Source: Caldilinea sp. CFX5
GTDB lineage: Bacteria > Chloroflexota > Anaerolineae > Caldilineales > Caldilineaceae
Assembly (NCBI GenBank): GCA_021405325.1
Contig: QWII01000058.1
Location: 1-64,000 of the forward strand
Direction of reading: 5' to 3'
Length of the DNA: 64,000 bases
The notes under the pieces were generated by a model. That model saw only the letters and a program-made list of their open reading frames with translations, was not told the DNA's origin and did not search any database. Each line of letters starts with the position of its first letter. Within the stretch, counting starts at the first letter, position 1. Shown piece after piece: positions 42,098 to 51,020 of this stretch. Both the position numbers and the translations under genes were made by a program.

Positions 42098-42970
42098 ATG
42101 TGGACATCGGTTGGTTCTACACGTCGTCTTGGATTCTTATTGAGCCTTGTGGTCATCTTGATCCTTGCTGTCGCTACCAGCGTGGCTGCCAGTTCTTATC
42201 AACAAAGCCAGCCGATAGCGACAGTTGTCGCGAAGGGGTTAAACGTACGTTCCGGGCCAGGCACCAATTATGCACGAATTGGCGGTGTAAAACAGGGCGA
42301 CCAACTAGCTGTTTTAGGTCAAAACAATAATTGTGCATGGTTATTAGTGCGTACTCCGCAAAATCTAGAGGGTTGGGTGGCCGGTTCACCCACCTATGTT
42401 ACGCTTCCTGTCGCTTGTTCAACGATTCCACCTGCTACGCCGGTGGCGACAGTCATCGCGACGGCGACAAAACCACCGAGTGGTACACCCACCCCATCCT
42501 CCACAATTCTGCTCTATGACGGAAAACTTGGCGCTCGTTTAGAACTGAACATTGACAATGAAAAGCACGAGCATGGATGGATCAAGGATGTAGAGGGGAC
42601 GTTGCGCGCCGACTTTCTAGCCGGGCAGAAATGGGCGGTTATTTACATTACCGTTGGCCCACCGCAGCCTGAAGCAGAGCGGAGGCAGTCTATCAATTTA
42701 TCGGCCTGCCATACGCTCAGTGTGGATCTGCGTGCGGGGCAAGGGAATGTCACGGTGAATGTCGGCATGAAAGACACCAAAGATCCGGATGATGGCTCAG
42801 AAACCCAGATTCCTTTAGCTTTGACGACAGCCTGGCAATCCTATCAAGTGCCATTGGCAAAGTTTGTCAGCGCCGAATTACGGCAAATCTACCTACCCTT
42901 CGAGGTCGTCTATACCGGTAGCACTGCTGTCAGTGTGTTTCTTGATAATGTGCGTATCCTGTGCCAGTAA
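42098..42970 (+). CDS. Exported SH3b-domain protein with the same C-terminal carbohydrate-binding-like domain
   Basis: A 290-residue protein. An N-terminal hydrophobic segment (LGFLLSLVVILILAVATSVAAS) is followed by a bacterial SH3 domain (VVAKGLNVRSGPGTNYARIGGVKQGDQLAVLG...WVAGSP), then a Thr/Pro linker and a domain (about 145-290) that is some 60 percent identical by eye to the C-terminal domain of the GH17-like protein: TLRADFLAGQKWAVIYITVG against TLRADFLANQAWAAVYITVG. There is no catalytic domain. It may bind cell wall through SH3b and glucan through the shared domain. AGGAGAAG precedes the ATG at 42098; an upstream TTG at 42062 is weaker. Confidence 0.72.
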   Translation: MWTSVGSTRRLGFLLSLVVILILAVATSVAASSYQQSQPIATVVAKGLNVRSGPGTNYARIGGVKQGDQLAVLGQNNNCAWLLVRTPQNLEGWVAGSPTYVTLPVACSTIPPATPVATVIATATKPPSGTPTPSSTILLYDGKLGARLELNIDNEKHEHGWIKDVEGTLRADFLAGQKWAVIYITVGPPQPEAERRQSINLSACHTLSVDLRAGQGNVTVNVGMKDTKDPDDGSETQIPLALTTAWQSYQVPLAKFVSAELRQIYLPFEVVYTGSTAVSVFLDNVRILCQ

Positions 42971-43055
42971 AGTAGGTCGGTACGCCTTGCGGTCTACTGA
43001 GTACACTGTAAGTTCTCCGTATCTCTTACTCGATTGGAAATGAGCAGCGAAAGCT

Positions 43056-46000
43056 ATGAGCCTCTATAAACCTTGGCGCCTGATGCACCTAAGCGGCGGA
43101 CGCTATTCACCGATTAGCGTCTGTATACTCTTCATAACCTTGCCGCTCCTGCTTTGGATCACACAGTCGCTACATTTGTCCGCTCCTGCTGCTGCCGCTG
43201 CCTCCCCAGAAGCATGTATAGCGCTGGGTTTCGGACAATCTAGCAGCGAAACAATTGCCATTCCCGGTGAGTTGGATTGTGTCACCTTTGTTGGCGCCGC
43301 CGGTGATCAGATTTTGGCGCGTGTGATTAAGACGACGGGCGCACTTGGCCCCGTGATCGAGATCTTTGCTCCTAGTGGTACAAAGGTCTGTGGCACAATT
43401 CACAGTGATCTGACTTGCGCTTTAAACACGGACGGTTTGCATCGCATTTCAATCAAAGACTTTGGCGGCCCGAATACCGGCGACTACCGCATTTATCTTC
43501 AACGCTTGAACGCCCCGCTTGGCTGTATACCGGTTAGTTTCGGTGCAAGCCCTGCCGCTGGTCTGATCGAACTGGCGGCCGATGTTGGCTGTTTCACATT
43601 TGATGGCGCAACTGCGGATCAAGTGCGGGTGCGGGTAGTCAAAACGACAGGCACACTGGGCGCAGTGATTGAAAACTACCGTCCTGACGGTACAAAATTA
43701 TGTGGCACCATCCATCAGGAGCTTACCTGTCAACTCGATGCCACCGGTCGCCACACGATTCTGGTCAAAGATTTTGGTGGCCCCAATACAGGCAGCTATC
43801 AACTACACATCCAGCGCTTAAATGGCGCCGTCGCCTGTGTGCCGCTCTCATTTGATGCCGCCCCCCTTGCCGCCGTCATTGATGCCCCAGCCGAAATGGA
43901 CTGCTTTCCATTCCAAGGCGCCAATGGGGTGAATGTCCGTGTGCGGGTGGTAAAGACAGCGGGCAATCTCGGTGCGGTACTCGAAATTGCCCGCCCGAAT
44001 GGAACGCTCTTATGCGGCACGATCCATGCGGAACTGACTTGCCAGCTTGATGCTGACGGTCTCCATACAGTCTTGGTGAAGGATTTTGGTGGTTCCAATA
44101 CCGGCACTTATCAGATCAGCCTCCAATGCCTTTCGGCTACTTGTACGCCTCCCCCTGGCTGTACACAGCCTGGTATTGAATTTACCTTTGTGCCGCCCTA
44201 CAATAGCCGCGAATTGCTACAAGGTCGCGTGACCTGCGCGCAATCGGCAGACCATGCTGTTGCCGTCTATATCTATCAAGAAGGATGGTGGACGAAGCCC
44301 CGGTTTGGCGAAGGGTTAACGCCGATTCGCGCTGATGGCACATGGACAACCGAAATTGTCACCGGCGGACATGATGAGTGCGCTACAGCCATCGCGGCTT
44401 TTCTTCTGCGGAAGGGTGATCCGGCTGAAGAATTGCACGGCGCGTCTAAATTGCCGCCAGCGTTACAACAACGCGCCTTGGCACAGGTGATCACGCATCG
44501 CCGCTACCCACGCACACTTTCTTTTGCCGGACGCACCTGGTATGTCAAAAGCTGTGCCGGCCCGCTTGGACCCGACCAAAATCTCTTCTCGGATCGACCC
44601 GAGGATGTCTATGTCGATACCAGTGGACAACTCCATCTGCGTATTGTTCCCAGGGATGGCAAGTGGTACGCCACAGAGGTGGTTGCGTCTGAGTCCCTCG
44701 GTTACGGAACCTATCGCTTTACGCTGAACAGTCGCGTCGATCAACTGGACAAAAATGTGGTGTTGGGGTTGTTTACCTGGGACGATCACGCGCCCCAATT
44801 CAGCTACCGCGAATTGGATATAGAGTTTAGCCGTTGGGGCGAAGATAGCGCGCCGAACGCCCAATTCGTCGTCCAACCGTTCCATTTGCCCGATCACCGT
44901 CACCGCTTCAACCTGGCGCTTACCGGCAACCAGGCCACCCATCGCTTCACCTGGCAGCCGGGTCGTGCCGACTTTGCCAGTTTTCAAGGCGCGAGTCCAG
45001 ATCCCAGCAACTTGATCGAAGCCTGGACGCACGCCCACAACGACATCCCACCGGCCGGCGGCGAAACGCCACGCATCAATCTCTGGCTCTTCGGCCACCA
45101 GCCACCATCAAATGGGCAAGCGGTGGAAGTGATCGTGGAATCCTTTACCTTTGAGCCGCTCCGCCCAATTACAATTACTGCGATCCGCCCAAACCAGGGG
45201 CGCAACGATATTACCAATCTCATTGACATTGCCGGCGCCGGCTTTGCCCAAGGCGTTGTGGTCAGCTTAGGGTCAGCGGCGTTGACGACAACCTTCGTCT
45301 CTACGGCTCATCTGCAAGCAGTCGTACCGGCAGGTGTCGCTGCCGGTGCTTATGATGTAACGGTTGCCAACCCGGCCGGTGAGCGCGCAACACAAGCACG
45401 CGGTTACACAGCATTCGATCCTATCAACAATGATGATCTTTTTGCCCTGGAGTACGAATTCTATCTTGATCCGGTAACGCCGCGTGCCAACGCGCCGACC
45501 GACTTGATCCTCAAAGTGCATCGCCAGGGTGGCAAAGATCCGCTGTTTGACGTCAAGGTGCGTTTCTATCAGGGCGATCCAAAGGTCAACGGTCTGCGCA
45601 TTGGCGAAAGCACGCTGCCATCGCTCACCCCGCGTGGCGAAGAACAGAGTATACCCCTGCCCTGGACGCCGATCACCGCCGGCAATTATACCCTCTACGC
45701 CGTCATCGACCCGGACAACCTGATTGCGGAGAGCTATGAAGAAAACAACACCGTTTCCCGCGCCGTGATTGTGTTGCCGCCTGCGCCTGACCAGAAAGCG
45801 CCCCATGTCGATAGCTTTGTCATCAACGGTGGCGCTGCTGCTACCAGCGAACGCGTTGTCCGGCTGGACACCCAGGCCAGCGATGAACCGCCGTCCGGCA
45901 CTGTCGCCAAATTGCGCTTTGTCGAATATGCCTATCGCGAAGCAGCGGGCATCTGGGTTCCCGTACAACAGTCTGACTGGCTGGATTATGCCACGGCACG

Positions 46001-46604
46001 CGCCAACTTTGCCTGGCAATTACTGCCTCCCGCCGGTGTCAAGGCGCTCCATGTGTGGGCCGTCGATGCGGCGGGCAATATCAGCCGTTTCCCCTTTCGC
46101 CGTCAAATCAACTATACGCCGCCTAGTGAACATGTCCAGTTTAACCAGCGCCAACTTTACCGGTATACGCTCAATGCCGGGCAAACGCTGGTTGCGCAAC
46201 TCACTGCGCTCACTGGCGATCCGGATCTCTACCTCTGGCCGCCGGACTATACCACGCGCCCACCATGGGTCAGCAACTTGCGGACAGCCGTGGACGATCT
46301 CAGCATCACAGCGCCCGTCGCTGGCCTGTATCAGGTTGAGGTTTACGGTTTCTCCGCCGCCAATTATCAGTTAGCAGTGACGCTTGGAAATGTCGTTGCT
46401 GCACAGAGCCAGGGTGGTCGCGACCCCAGCAAAGATCCAATCCTCAGTGATCCATTGCTCGCCCCCACCGCGCAACCGGATGATCGCTTTGCTATCCTTC
46501 CGCCAGAGTCGAGCAGAATGCAAGTTTTTCTGCCTATAGCGTTCAGGGCGCCTGTCCTCTCGGCCTGTCCAGGAATTTGCGTTGGGCCAGTGGAAAATCA
46601 ATAA
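43056..46604 (+). CDS. Secreted multidomain protein with GH16-like (laminarinase-type) domain
   Basis: A 1182-residue exported protein with a signal peptide in the first 50 residues. Three tandem PPC-like domains (about 50-365), each with a CGTIH-type segment (KVCGTIHSDLTCAL, KLCGTIHQELTCQL, LLCGTIHAELTCQL), lead to a GH16-like jelly roll (about 490-705). This has the active-site signature RELDIEF (E586, D588, E590), fitting E-x-D-x-E. Then come an IPT/TIG-like domain (TITAIRPNQGRNDI), a CARDB-like domain (TAGNYTLYAVIDPDN) and a final PPC-like domain (VQFNQRQLYRYTLNAGQ, DPDLYLWPP). GH16 cuts beta-1,3 or 1,3/1,4 glucan. With the nearby GH17 it suggests secreted beta-glucan breakdown. Confidence 0.72.
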   Translation: MSLYKPWRLMHLSGGRYSPISVCILFITLPLLLWITQSLHLSAPAAAAASPEACIALGFGQSSSETIAIPGELDCVTFVGAAGDQILARVIKTTGALGPVIEIFAPSGTKVCGTIHSDLTCALNTDGLHRISIKDFGGPNTGDYRIYLQRLNAPLGCIPVSFGASPAAGLIELAADVGCFTFDGATADQVRVRVVKTTGTLGAVIENYRPDGTKLCGTIHQELTCQLDATGRHTILVKDFGGPNTGSYQLHIQRLNGAVACVPLSFDAAPLAAVIDAPAEMDCFPFQGANGVNVRVRVVKTAGNLGAVLEIARPNGTLLCGTIHAELTCQLDADGLHTVLVKDFGGSNTGTYQISLQCLSATCTPPPGCTQPGIEFTFVPPYNSRELLQGRVTCAQSADHAVAVYIYQEGWWTKPRFGEGLTPIRADGTWTTEIVTGGHDECATAIAAFLLRKGDPAEELHGASKLPPALQQRALAQVITHRRYPRTLSFAGRTWYVKSCAGPLGPDQNLFSDRPEDVYVDTSGQLHLRIVPRDGKWYATEVVASESLGYGTYRFTLNSRVDQLDKNVVLGLFTWDDHAPQFSYRELDIEFSRWGEDSAPNAQFVVQPFHLPDHRHRFNLALTGNQATHRFTWQPGRADFASFQGASPDPSNLIEAWTHAHNDIPPAGGETPRINLWLFGHQPPSNGQAVEVIVESFTFEPLRPITITAIRPNQGRNDITNLIDIAGAGFAQGVVVSLGSAALTTTFVSTAHLQAVVPAGVAAGAYDVTVANPAGERATQARGYTAFDPINNDDLFALEYEFYLDPVTPRANAPTDLILKVHRQGGKDPLFDVKVRFYQGDPKVNGLRIGESTLPSLTPRGEEQSIPLPWTPITAGNYTLYAVIDPDNLIAESYEENNTVSRAVIVLPPAPDQKAPHVDSFVINGGAAATSERVVRLDTQASDEPPSGTVAKLRFVEYAYREAAGIWVPVQQSDWLDYATARANFAWQLLPPAGVKALHVWAVDAAGNISRFPFRRQINYTPPSEHVQFNQRQLYRYTLNAGQTLVAQLTALTGDPDLYLWPPDYTTRPPWVSNLRTAVDDLSITAPVAGLYQVEVYGFSAANYQLAVTLGNVVAAQSQGGRDPSKDPILSDPLLAPTAQPDDRFAILPPESSRMQVFLPIAFRAPVLSACPGICVGPVENQ

Positions 46605-46672
46605 GGTCATCCTTATCATCGCTTACCCACTAGCTCACATCCTGCTAATTTTTTGCGCAAAACGCAATCATT

Positions 46673-46734
46673 TAACCACGAAGGCACGAAGATCACGAAG
46701 TTTCTCCTTCGTGATCTTCGTGCCTTCGTGGTTA
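46673..46734. repeat. Perfect 28-bp hairpin of CACGAAGG-type octamers
   Basis: Arms 46673-46700 and 46707-46734 are perfect reverse complements around a 6-base loop. Each arm is made of 8-base units near CACGAAGG. It lies between the convergent GH16-like and cytochrome genes and could terminate transcription from both sides. Confidence 0.75.
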
Positions 46735-46747
46735 GTAAAGTGTTTCG

Positions 46748-46834
46748 CTCATCTACAGAAAGTGTGAGGTTTCGACCCGCCACACCTGTCAGGTTTCCAA
46801 AACCTGACAGGTGTTCACACTTTCCGTAGATGAG
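46748..46834. repeat. Nested palindromic element
   Basis: An inner palindrome, ACACCTGTCAGGTTT...AACCTGACAGGTGT (46782-46814), is enclosed by an outer inverted pair CTCATCTAC...GTAGATGAG (46748-46756 and 46826-46834) with AAAGTGTGA/TCACACTTT inside. It lies right beside the hairpin at 46673-46734 in the same convergent gap. Confidence 0.7.
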
Positions 46835-46852
46835 CCAAAGTGTTTTCGTTGA

Positions 46853-47761
46853 TTACCGGTTGCCAAATTCCTGCGCCGGCACAGACTGGATAAAGAGCCA
46901 GAGCGCCTTCAACTCCTCATCAGTCATGCTGCGGTAGCGGAACCAGGGCATCTCCTCAACCAACGTTTTGCCGGCCGGGTTGACCCCCGTGCGGATCGTA
47001 TTGATAAAGTCGGCCTCAGTCCATTGTCCAACGTCCCCGCTGGGCGTTAAATTCGCCGCCTGCGGCCAATCCGGGGGAGCAGCGGGAATCGGGCCGCCGG
47101 AGAGGCCAGGGCCATGACAGCCCGTACAGCCGGCAATACGGCCCAGATATTGCCCATATTCCAACGAAACGCGCTCTTCAACCGCAGCCGGGTGTTCCAG
47201 CGTTGCATCGACCCGTTCGGCCATAATGATTGGAAGTTGGCCCAATGCGAGCAACGTGCGACCGAGAGGGCGCAATTCATTGACCGGCAGGTTGCTATCC
47301 TGCGGCGGCACGCTCCGTACATAGGCGATGATGGCGGCCAAATCCGCATCGCTCAGATGCTGATAATCATCCGAAGGCATCACCTGGGCCGAGCGGCCAT
47401 CGGGTAAGATGCCGTAGCGCAGTACCCGCACCATGTCGGCGTCGCTCAGTTGTCCGCCCACGCCGCCCTGTCCCGTCGTCAGATTTGGCGCCACAATCCG
47501 CCCCAACGCCGGATCATCGACTACAATGCCGCCTTCCAAGTTGGCGCCGTGACAATCCACACAGACGCTCACATAGTTTGCCAGGTGTTCGCCACGGGCA
47601 ATCGCATCAGTGGCAGTAGAAATGGTAAGCGCGCTGGTTGGCGCCGCGTAAACCTGATTGACAATCGCTTCACTACGGAAGTAGATGCCAACAGCCAGGA
47701 GCGCCACAAGCAGCGCCAGGAGACCAACACCGATACCAAGCCAACGTATCAATCGCTTCAT
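46853..47761 (-). CDS. Membrane-anchored diheme cytochrome c
   Basis: A 302-residue protein with an uncleaved-looking N-terminal anchor (residues about 7-27) and two c-type heme motifs, CVDCH (67-71) and CTGCH (212-216), each in its own cytochrome c domain. Methionines that could be axial ligands follow (SAQVMPSDDYQHLSD in the first, LVEEMPWFRYRSMTDEEL in the second). It carries electrons on the outside of the membrane. Tandem diheme proteins of this kind serve alcohol or sugar dehydrogenases or act in respiratory chains; no dehydrogenase partner lies nearby. AAAGGG precedes the ATG at 47761. Confidence 0.88.
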   Translation of the reverse strand: MKRLIRWLGIGVGLLALLVALLAVGIYFRSEAIVNQVYAAPTSALTISTATDAIARGEHLANYVSVCVDCHGANLEGGIVVDDPALGRIVAPNLTTGQGGVGGQLSDADMVRVLRYGILPDGRSAQVMPSDDYQHLSDADLAAIIAYVRSVPPQDSNLPVNELRPLGRTLLALGQLPIIMAERVDATLEHPAAVEERVSLEYGQYLGRIAGCTGCHGPGLSGGPIPAAPPDWPQAANLTPSGDVGQWTEADFINTIRTGVNPAGKTLVEEMPWFRYRSMTDEELKALWLFIQSVPAQEFGNR

Positions 47762-48180
47762 GATCTATCCCTTTCCATCTAATGATCAATTTTGGGTTCT
47801 ACAAATGGTTGCTTGTGACCATTGTATGGAAAGCGATTGCTCATGTTCCAGCGCAAAAAGTGCTAACTTTCTGCTCAATTTAGCGGATTGATGCGTGCTC
47901 TATAATCGTAAGCGTTTGTTAACGTATCGTCAAGCTACTTTTGTTATGGAAGTCAAGATCGGTCTGTAGGTGAAGGAAGTATGTATATGCTTTTGGTCTG
48001 AATTGAAACCGACTTTAGTCAAACAGGTAAGTAAATCCTGATCTATACTGAGGACTATTTGCACCAATCAATTGTTTAGCCTTATCATTTAATTCAGACG
48101 CTTGTAAGGTAAACCTATGCTTCACCGCTTTCATCAAAGTTGTTGCCTTCGCTTTGCGTCCCCAAATCAGTCATCTAGGC
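47762..48180. other. Non-coding region upstream of the cytochrome gene
   Basis: No supported gene. TATAAT occurs at 47901-47906, but no good -35 is present at the right spacing on the plus strand. The stretch is A/T-richer than its surroundings. I see no repeat, tRNA or hairpin of note. Confidence 0.4.
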
Positions 48181-48384
48181 GTGAGGTTATTCGTGGCTCG
48201 TTCGATTCTGCTCTCCTTTTTGGTTTCTGTCCTGATTTTGGGCATATTTGCCGTCATTTCCCAGGAATATCGCACCACAACCCAAAGTAACTTAGCCAAT
48301 CCTGTGCGCGCGGCCATTGCGGTAGGGCCGATGGGTGAAACGCTGCGTGAATCATCACAACAAGCATTTGGTGGCGCACCCTAG
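48181..48384 (+). CDS. Small membrane peptide, uncertain
   Basis: A possible 67-codon frame from GTG 48181: RLFVARSILLSFLVSVLILGIFAV forms one membrane helix, and an NLANPVRAAIAVGPMGETLRESS tail follows. No clear ribosome site precedes it and no ATG is in frame close by. It may be the end of a broken gene. The tail is not recognisable. Confidence 0.3.
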   Translation: MRLFVARSILLSFLVSVLILGIFAVISQEYRTTTQSNLANPVRAAIAVGPMGETLRESSQQAFGGAP

Positions 48385-48570
48385 ACGCTCTGTAGATGGG
48401 ATATCCCTCTTGCTTTATCGCCGCAGCGATGGCCGGCAACAACGTTACTGACACCTTTGCAACCTTGCCAACACCGACAGGGGCGGGTATGATGGTGGGT
48501 GGGCGCGTCGGACCGGAGTTACACAAATACCGGCCGCCGCAGAGTTGATTGAAAGCAGAGGAAATTTACG

Positions 48571-49836
48571 ATGCGCTTCCTACGCACCCCACTTGGTCTG
48601 GCGTTGACGCTTGTGCTGGGGACGCTGGTACTCCTGGTCGCCAGTTGTACGCAGTTGGGGGGCGGTTCTACCAACGAACTCAACCCCATGCAGGCTGATA
48701 TCGCCACCCGCCAACAACGCATGGCTGCCGCCCTTACCCAAGTGCCGGCGGCGCCGTTGACGGTTACAGCGGCGCCGGTCGCTCCGGTGGCGCCCGTGTT
48801 GGTGCCAACCACGACACCACTGCCGACAGCTACACCCCCTCCCGTTCTCGCCGCAGCGCCGGCCCATCAACCGGCCCAAGCTGCGGTGACGCTCAGCGGC
48901 TTTACCCATGAATGGCAGACTTGGAATAACTGCGGCCCCGCCACCCTGGCAATGAACCTGAGTTATTTCGGCAGCACCCTCACCCAGGCCGATGTGGGCG
49001 CTGTTCTGCGTCGTCACCCCGATGATAAGAATGTCAGCCCCGAAGAGTTGGCTGCCTTTGCCGCCGGTCAGGGGTTTCACGCCCAGGTGCGGGTCAACGG
49101 GTCAGCGGATCTCATGCGTCTCCTCTTGAGCAATGGCATTCCTGTGCTAATTGAAACCTGGCTGGAAGAGGAACCCAACGACGGCATGGGTCATTATCGC
49201 CTGTTGGTGGGGTACGATGATGCCGGGCAATATTGGATTGGGTATGATTCGTATGTTGATACTGGTCTCTTCTCCTCGCTTGGCCCCTACCGCGGTATTC
49301 GGATGAGTTATGCGGAGACGGACGCGCTCTGGAAAGTTTTTAACCGCACTTACTTGCTGATTTACACCGAGGCGCAAGCGCCGTTGGTGGCGTCGATCTA
49401 TGGCGAAGCGCTCGACCCCGGTGTCATGTGGCAGCGGGCGACCCAGGAAGCGCAGGCGATTGTCCAGCAGACGCCGAATGATCCCTTTGCCTGGTTCAAT
49501 CTCGGCACCGACCTGACCACCTTGGGCGACTACGGTGGTGCGGCGCAGGCCTATGACCAGGCGCGGCGGTTGGGGCTGCCCTGGCGGATGCTCTGGTATC
49601 AGTTTGGCCCCTTCCAAGCCTACTATGCTGTCGGTCGCGCCCAGGATGTGCTGACGTTGGCCGATGCAACGCTGTCCACTACCCAAAACATTGAGGAGTT
49701 GCATTACTGGCGCGGTCAAGCGCTGGCGGCATTGGGCAATCCCGCCGAGGCGCAGCGCGCCTGGCAACAAGCCTTAGCCTTGAATCCAGACTATCGCCCA
49801 GCGGGAGAAGCATTAGCCTCGACACAATCACCGTAG
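48571..49836 (+). CDS. Lipoprotein with C39-like peptidase domain and TPR region
   Basis: A 421-residue lipoprotein (lipobox LLVASC, Cys26), then a Pro/Thr/Ala linker to about residue 105. Residues about 110-265 form a C39-like papain-fold domain: NNCGPAT with catalytic C121, His208 in GMGHYRLLVGYDD and Asp226 in WIGYDSY, the Cys-His-Asp triad. The rest (about 285-415) is TPR-like (FAWFNLGTDLTTLGDYGGAAQAYDQA, YWRGQALAALGNPAEAQRAWQQALALNPDY). C39-like proteins cut peptides at Gly-Gly sites or act as extracellular peptidases. The TPR may recruit a partner. No bacteriocin exporter is nearby. Confidence 0.78.
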   Translation: MRFLRTPLGLALTLVLGTLVLLVASCTQLGGGSTNELNPMQADIATRQQRMAAALTQVPAAPLTVTAAPVAPVAPVLVPTTTPLPTATPPPVLAAAPAHQPAQAAVTLSGFTHEWQTWNNCGPATLAMNLSYFGSTLTQADVGAVLRRHPDDKNVSPEELAAFAAGQGFHAQVRVNGSADLMRLLLSNGIPVLIETWLEEEPNDGMGHYRLLVGYDDAGQYWIGYDSYVDTGLFSSLGPYRGIRMSYAETDALWKVFNRTYLLIYTEAQAPLVASIYGEALDPGVMWQRATQEAQAIVQQTPNDPFAWFNLGTDLTTLGDYGGAAQAYDQARRLGLPWRMLWYQFGPFQAYYAVGRAQDVLTLADATLSTTQNIEELHYWRGQALAALGNPAEAQRAWQQALALNPDYRPAGEALASTQSP

Positions 49837-49895
49837 TAAAGACTAAAGTCTTTACTACGAGAGTCTTTACTACGAGAGCCTTTACTACGAGCCAC
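49835..49895 (+). repeat. 15-bp tandem array with a terminal hairpin
   Basis: AGTCTTTACTACGAG is repeated three times (third copy with one change), preceded by its inverted partner GTAGTAAAGACT. The first copy and partner make a hairpin. The array sits between the C39-like gene and the NmrA-like gene. Confidence 0.7.
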
Positions 49896-49910
49896 AGGAG
49901 AAGCATTTTC

Positions 49911-50777
49911 ATGATCCTCGTTACAGGGGCAGCAGGCAAAACCGGTCGCGCTGTTATTGGTGCGTTAGCCCAGAAGGGCGCAGCAGTGCGCGCCTATGTC
50001 CGCCGGTCGGAGCAGGTTGCTGCGGTTCAGGCCGCTGGCGCCACGGCTGTCGCAAAGGGCGATTTGCAAGATGACGTTGCACTCCGCCAGGCCATGCAAG
50101 GGGCATGCGCTCTCTACCACATCTGCCCTAATATGCATCCGGATGAGGTTGCCATCGGTCGCCGTGTAATTGCGGCGGCTTTGGCGGCGGGAATTGAACA
50201 TTTTGTTTACCATTCAGTGCTACATCCGCAGACAGCGACCATGCCCCATCACTGGAACAAGTTACAGGTTGAAGAAGCGCTTTTCGAGTCGCGCCTGCCC
50301 TTTACCATTCTGCAACCCACGGCCTACATGCAAAACCTTCTTGCCGGTTGGGAGAAGATCCGCCATGAAGGTCGTTACATTATCCCCTATCCGGCAGAGA
50401 CCCGGATTGCGCTTGTCGATCTGGTTGATGTTGCAGCCGTTGCGGCGACGGTTTTAACGCAGACGGAACAGCATCAGGGCGCCATTTATGAATTGGTGGG
50501 TACGGCGCCTTTCACGCAAAATGCGGTAGCGGCTATGTTAGCAGACGGATTAGATCGACCTGTAACCATTGAGGTGCTTACCCATGCAGCGTGGGAACGT
50601 AATGTTCGTGCCGGTGGGCTGGGTGATTATGCCATTGATACGCTGATTAAAATGTTTACCTATTACGAAAAGTTTGGTCTCATCGGTAACCCGAATGTTC
50701 TTGGCTGGTTATTGGGTCGATCACCAACATCGCTGGCAACCTTTATCCATCGGGTTACGACTACGCCATCATCGTAG
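49911..50777 (+). CDS. NmrA-like NAD(P)-binding protein
   Basis: A 288-residue atypical short-chain reductase of the NmrA/TMR type. It begins MILVTGAAGKTGRAVIGAL (Gly-rich nucleotide-binding loop), and strand 2 is followed by RRSEQV, with an Arg that favours NADP(H). GDLQDDVALRQAM and HFVYHSVLHPQTATMPHHWNKLQVEEALFESRLPFTILQPTAYMQNL are typical NmrA parts. Such proteins act as redox sensors or as reductases. It lacks the YxxxK Tyr of classical SDRs in a clear form (HHWNK). GGAGAAG precedes the ATG, so it may be expressed independently of the C39-like gene. Confidence 0.85.
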   Translation: MILVTGAAGKTGRAVIGALAQKGAAVRAYVRRSEQVAAVQAAGATAVAKGDLQDDVALRQAMQGACALYHICPNMHPDEVAIGRRVIAAALAAGIEHFVYHSVLHPQTATMPHHWNKLQVEEALFESRLPFTILQPTAYMQNLLAGWEKIRHEGRYIIPYPAETRIALVDLVDVAAVAATVLTQTEQHQGAIYELVGTAPFTQNAVAAMLADGLDRPVTIEVLTHAAWERNVRAGGLGDYAIDTLIKMFTYYEKFGLIGNPNVLGWLLGRSPTSLATFIHRVTTTPSS

Positions 50778-51020
50778 AGGTATTCAGTATAGTCATACTT
50801 CCTTCTGCTTACTACAGTAGTACTCAGCTACCCTAAACGGATTAGGCTGTTTTGAGCAATCGATTCCACTCCCCATGTCGTGTAAGGGGCGTGTTCCATC
50901 CCTAGCAAATTACTCCCTAATCAGTGTTGCGATTAGCACCAACAGTTTATTGAAATTTTTCGTTTTCCTGCTATGCTCAGTGCGTAATGATCCACACCTT
51001 CAGCAGTAAAGGAGTAAGCT

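Noticed and set aside
45273..46019. Minus-strand open frame of about 248 codons inside the GH16-like gene
   Set aside because: Antisense to a multi-domain gene with recognisable IPT and CARDB-like parts. No start signal and no domain.
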